A stretch of 64,000 nt of DNA, taken from positions 930,001 through 994,000 of the forward strand of contig JAGTJL010000007.1 in the NCBI GenBank assembly GCA_020746875.1, written 5' to 3'. A program made the translations under genes and the position numbers. Shown piece after piece: positions 60,876 to 64,000 of the stretch; within the stretch, counting starts at the first letter, position 1, and every line of letters starts with the position of its first letter. The notes beneath the pieces are model-generated. The model had not been told where the DNA came from. It made no database searches and saw only the letters and a list, made by a program, of their open reading frames with translations. The DNA is from Rhexocercosporidium sp. MPI-PUGE-AT-0058 (Eukaryota > Ascomycota > Leotiomycetes > Helotiales).

Positions 60876-61599
60876 GCCTTGGTATTTTCATGTCGCAGAC
60901 ATGACATGGATTCATATCATTTGCATATTTTAGATTCTATATTATTTAAAGGCTACGGATATAATGACTAGCAATAGAAAACCGTTAATACATTCTGTTA
61001 ATGTAATTAGCTACAGAGGTAAAGACAGTGAGGTTTTTTGGGAGGTCACTATTGCCACCTCGCTTGAAGTTTATCCCCCTATCGGGTCGAGTTGGAAGTG
61101 GCCGATTGAGGCACGTGCAGAACACCAAAATCAGCTTGCGCAACACACTACTCCTCAACGAAAGAATAATCAAATTAATTGACCTCTTCACAGTTACTTT
61201 AGAAATAGCAGACCTGCATTTATACCACAAAATACTATAGTGTTATCTTTGTAGTTGTAGTTATTATCACGTATTTGTTGCAGAATAGCACTTCGCCAAT
61301 ATCGGCCACTTCCTACCCGACCCCATAGCCCCGCACTAATTAGGTCATCACCTTACCACCTCGCTTAGCTTTGTTTTGAAAGATGGTCACAGAACCACAC
61401 CGCCCGCTCACAGGGACCCGGGAATACCACCAACCCTCATTGTCCAGTAGAGATAAAAATCGCTCTTTACTTGCCATAATATCCGAGCTAAACTACCTGA
61501 GAGCTCGATTCTTGAGCAAAGTAACCCCTCTTAGCTCAATGGGACCCTCTTCTTGCCCCAGCTCCCCTGCTCACGACACCCTGCTCTTGACAGCCCTGT

Positions 61600-61745
61600 A
61601 AAACGTACGGTACCGTTCAACTTACGGTAGCGTGCTCTTTACACTACCGTACCACCCACGGTACTGTCCCGACCACGGCACCGTGCTGTTTATAGTGCTG
61701 TAGGCGTTACAGCACCGTAATATGAACGGCACTGTATACGGATTT
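61600..61745. repeat. Cluster of near-palindromic ACGGTACCGT-type motifs
   Basis: Within about 145 bp there are roughly ten variants of ACGGTACCGT or its half sites (TACGGTACCGT, TACGGTAGCGTG, CTACCGTACCAC, CACGGTACTGT, CACGGCACCGTGCTGT, ACAGCACCGTAA, ACGGCACTGTA). They are direct and inverted, so the region could fold into several hairpins. No gene is adjacent within 1.4 kb on the right. Confidence 0.55.
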
Positions 61746-62162
61746 CAGGAAGTGGAGCTGAGGGATAATTATTCATCGGATAGTTAAATGAACACATGTG
61801 GAGTGATCCTCGCATCAGCTACCATCCTGAAGCACTAGAAGAGCCATGCGCTTGGTAATGATCACAAGCGAGAAACATCGAAGTCATTGTCGAGATGGTA
61901 GGGCGTCTCATAAATGAAGTTATGTGAGTGAAGTGTGCAGATCTACACGCTGCAACTCAGTAGTTCCAATCCCTATCTGCAATGCTCGAAAAAACAGAAG
62001 GACGAAGGCCAACAGTACAGTATCTGATGAACCTGGCCGAGAGATGACAGGGTGCTCAAGAACCTGGATCCGGTCAGTGGCATTACCTTCATCCTCATTG
62101 ATAAATCGGATCTGGTCCTGCCTATGATCACTATCGTTGCGTTTAATCAGTGGCAGGGAGCA

Positions 62163-62245
62163 GTGCAACACAGATAGAGTGTGCAATGCAGGTAAGGTGT
62201 GCAATCCAAGTAAGGTGTGCAACGCAGATAGGGTGTGCAATCCAA
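62163..62245. repeat. 18-bp tandem repeat, five copies
   Basis: GTGCAA starts at 62163, 62181, 62199, 62217 and 62235, exactly 18 bp apart. The consensus unit is GTGCAAyscARrTARGGT. The open frames crossing it on both strands follow from the period being a multiple of three and are not evidence of a gene. Confidence 0.85.
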
Positions 62246-62379
62246 AAGATAATCCAGATGGTTGGCACCATAAGACCATTCATAACGCAGTACCAACCAA
62301 AGGATGGTACGAACCAGCGAGTAGTACCATCGCACACCTCACAACTACGATCTCAGTTCTAGTAGTAATCTAGATCACG

Positions 62380-62611
62380 GTGTACATCAGGTCACGTGAT
62401 GGATCTCAGGATCCAGGAGATCCAGGAGCTCGAAGGGTTCTATATAAGACTGGCACGTCTGCCATTGGATAGGAGCTTCGCGCTTAAATTAAAATAGTAT
62501 CTTCAATCCATACTTAGTAACTGTCAGACCCCGTACGTGATACACCTATTCCTTCGGATCAGAGATCAACCAGCCTTCCTGTGTTTACCGAGTAAATACA
62601 CGACCGTTACA
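62380..62611 (+). repeat. Possible solo LTR
   Basis: Promoter-like non-coding sequence with a TCTATATAAG box, starting near TGTACATCAGG and ending GACCGTTACA. Layout and TG...CA ends resemble a fungal LTR, but no partner copy or clear target duplication is present in the window. Confidence 0.3.
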
Positions 62612-63218
62612 ATAGGCTAGGCCAGGGCAAGACAGGTTATATAGTTATATAGAGACTTTCCAAAGTAGGTATCTTGCCTTGGCCAGTTAACCAAACTATA
62701 CATAATGGCTCAAGGGTTAGCCTAGGGTAGGGAGCAGGTAGGATATATATGGCTAGTAATCCCCGGGTGGTATAAGAGCAACTAGCTTGTGATCTGGTCA
62801 TAATCTGGTCACGAGTTACTTGCAAGTTGGTTATGGGTAGGTCGTGGGTTTATAAGGGACCGGGGGTGGTAAGGGTAGGCACGGGCCTACTTGTTGCATG
62901 TTATAGCAAGGCTGCCGTGTAGCACCAGCCGCCGGCTCCCTACCTGAGATAGACTAGCCTGCCTAATCAAGTATAGCAAGTATGCTAGATATAAATGAGG
63001 GTAAATGAACGGCACATGCACTAAATCGAGGGGAAAACAAAGGGCCTGAGGAACCGAGATAAATAATAACACACACACACACAGAGTATTTGAAATGCAT
63101 ATGATTGTTTATTTGTTGACCTTAACAATTTCAGGCGAGAACAGCCCCATAGTCATCCCGTATCTAGTCCTTGATTCCTTGCGGCTCCAAACTTGTGCCC
63201 TTCTACGCCAACGTCCTC
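62612..63218. other. Intergenic, no gene recognised
   Basis: GT-rich plus strand with CTAGG/TAGGT words and an (AC)n run at about 63069-63082. No coding signal on either strand apart from short overlapping frames. Confidence 0.4.
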
Positions 63219-63494
63219 CTAGTTCTTGCAGGTGAACGAGTTCTGGCAGACTGGGCCAACCAGGCGCTGGCAGATCCGGCAATTGTCTCCCGTCAACGTT
63301 CGGCATTGTCCACAAGTCTTAAGGTGAGCGCAGGTATCTCCGCTGCAGTTGTTGGTTCTAGCGCAAGAATAGCAACTCTCTGTAGTCACAGCGTCGACGC
63401 AAAGCACGCATGTGGTAATGATTTGCGGCACGGCGAGAACGCCAGTGGTAGCAACAGCCATGACAAATACGGCAGCAGACATAAAGAGCTTCAT
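63219..63494 (-). CDS. Small secreted protein with twelve cysteines
   Basis: Single exon, ATG at 63494, 91 aa. A signal peptide MKLFMSAAVFVMAVATTGVLA is followed by VPQ and a mature chain of about 70 residues with twelve Cys in repeated CxxC and CxxxxC spacing (CVLC, CYSC, CSGDTC, CGQC, CRIC, final SFTCKN). Every Cys could pair, giving up to six disulfides. The CxxC repeats could alternatively bind metal. No named family recognised; it fits effector-type secreted proteins. The upstream region has a TATA-like box and a 65-bp triple repeat. The sequence is not RIP-mutated. Confidence 0.75.
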   Translation of the reverse strand: MKLFMSAAVFVMAVATTGVLAVPQIITTCVLCVDAVTTESCYSCARTNNCSGDTCAHLKTCGQCRTLTGDNCRICQRLVGPVCQNSFTCKN

Positions 63495-63689
63495 TGTCGA
63501 GATTGTGTTGGAGAGTTGAAAATAGATGTCTAGAGCCTCATTAGCAGAGTATTATGCTTGTAACTACTATCACAAGGTTTTACCGTAGCTAATAGAAAGA
63601 ATGTAAAAGGATTTTGCTTGTGGGAAGGTAGTTGGTAGTTGATGAAGATTGTTGGTGAACAACTGTCATCCTCAGAGGATATGATTTTG

Positions 63690-63697
63690 TATTTATA
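63690..63697 (-). promoter_or_regulatory. TATA box of the twelve-cysteine protein gene
   Basis: TATAAATA on the minus strand, 196 bp upstream of the ATG at 63494. It suggests a leader of about 160 nt. Confidence 0.5.
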
Positions 63698-63785
63698 CTT
63701 ATCTCCTCTCTAGGTAACAATCTTGGTTATACTCTAAGTGGCTACTGACTATAGGTTCAATTGCGGTTCAAATACTAATCAGCAG

Positions 63786-63980
63786 CAACTCTTAAGTAGC
63801 TTAAACTCAAATCCAACTAAAATATAAGAAAGTTTACGTAGGTAGATAAGCAGCTCTTAAGTAGCTTAAACTCAAATCCAACTAGAATATAAGACAGTTT
63901 ACGTAGGTAGATAAGCAACTCTTAAGTAGCTTAAACTCAAATCCAACTAGAATATAAGAAAGTTCATGTAAGTAGATGTT
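63786..63980. repeat. 65-bp tandem repeat, three copies
   Basis: Units start at 63786, 63851 and 63916 with CARCTCTTAAGTAGC and contain ACTCAAATCCAACTA, AATATAAGA and AGTTTACGTAGGTAG. Copies differ at only a few positions. The array begins about 90 bp upstream of the TATA box of the secreted-protein gene. Confidence 0.9.
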
Positions 63981-64000
63981 CCTTTAGCTTTAATTAAGCC

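Noticed and set aside
62137..62373. Repeat protein with CNxxxV units
   Set aside because: The periodic residues come from an 18-bp minisatellite, and open frames exist on both strands for the same reason.
1..64000. tRNA, rRNA genes or CRISPR arrays
   Set aside because: No cloverleaf with a GGTTCGA-type loop, no conserved rRNA blocks and no regularly spaced repeats with unique spacers were seen.

Overview
This window comes from a filamentous ascomycete (Pezizomycotina). The genes have introns of 50-110 bp with GTRNGT donors and CTRAC or CTAAT branch points. The gene families are fungal: CmcJ/AsaB-like oxidoreductase, caspase-like plus Zn2Cys6, SAT4-type membrane protein, CNT transporter, SesA/NACHT NLR and small cysteine-rich secreted proteins. 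The transposons carry an extreme repeat-induced point mutation (RIP) signature. CA and TG dinucleotides are nearly absent, CG is kept, coding frames contain TAA/TAG where CAA/CAG/TGG is expected, and family Cys, Gly and Asp residues read Tyr, Ser and Asn. The genus cannot be read from the sequence.

The window has two compartments. AT-rich RIP-decayed transposon DNA fills about 1-17.7 kb, 24.7-28.1 kb, 29.0-31.06 kb, 31.4-40.1 kb and 59.46-60.05 kb. The first block holds a Copia relic, a Gypsy gag relic, a nearly complete Gypsy element, and a Tc1/mariner element carrying a solo LTR with a perfect target duplication. A gene island follows at 17.75-24.66 kb, with an intact CmcJ/AsaB-like gene on the minus strand and a large gene joining a caspase-like domain to an atypical Zn2Cys6 domain on the plus strand. 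Further LTR pieces and a Tc1/mariner element with terminal inverted repeats lie at 24.7-27.6 kb.

From 28.9 to 40.85 kb one NmrA-like gene is split by insertions. A piggyBac-like element interrupts its first exon. Its intron is inflated to about 8.9 kb by a Fot1/pogo-type transposon. That transposon carries a 7,040-bp Gypsy element (255-bp LTRs, GCGTG duplication), which in turn carries a 281-bp LTR-like insertion.

The stretch from 40.9 to 64 kb is ordinary GC-balanced DNA. It holds a SAT4-type seven-helix membrane protein, an SDR oxidoreductase with a puzzling 3' end, a CNT nucleoside transporter, two small secreted cysteine-rich proteins (effector-like), and a frameshifted, truncated SesA-NACHT NLR joined to a RIP-mutated coding relic. 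It also has several minisatellites, one of them a 65-bp triple repeat just upstream of the second secreted-protein gene. No tRNA, rRNA or CRISPR array was seen.

The genes do not form one pathway. The common theme is a transposon-rich, RIP-affected neighbourhood holding immunity-type genes (caspase-like, NLR), secreted proteins and isolated metabolic genes. The least familiar object is the caspase/Zn2Cys6 protein.
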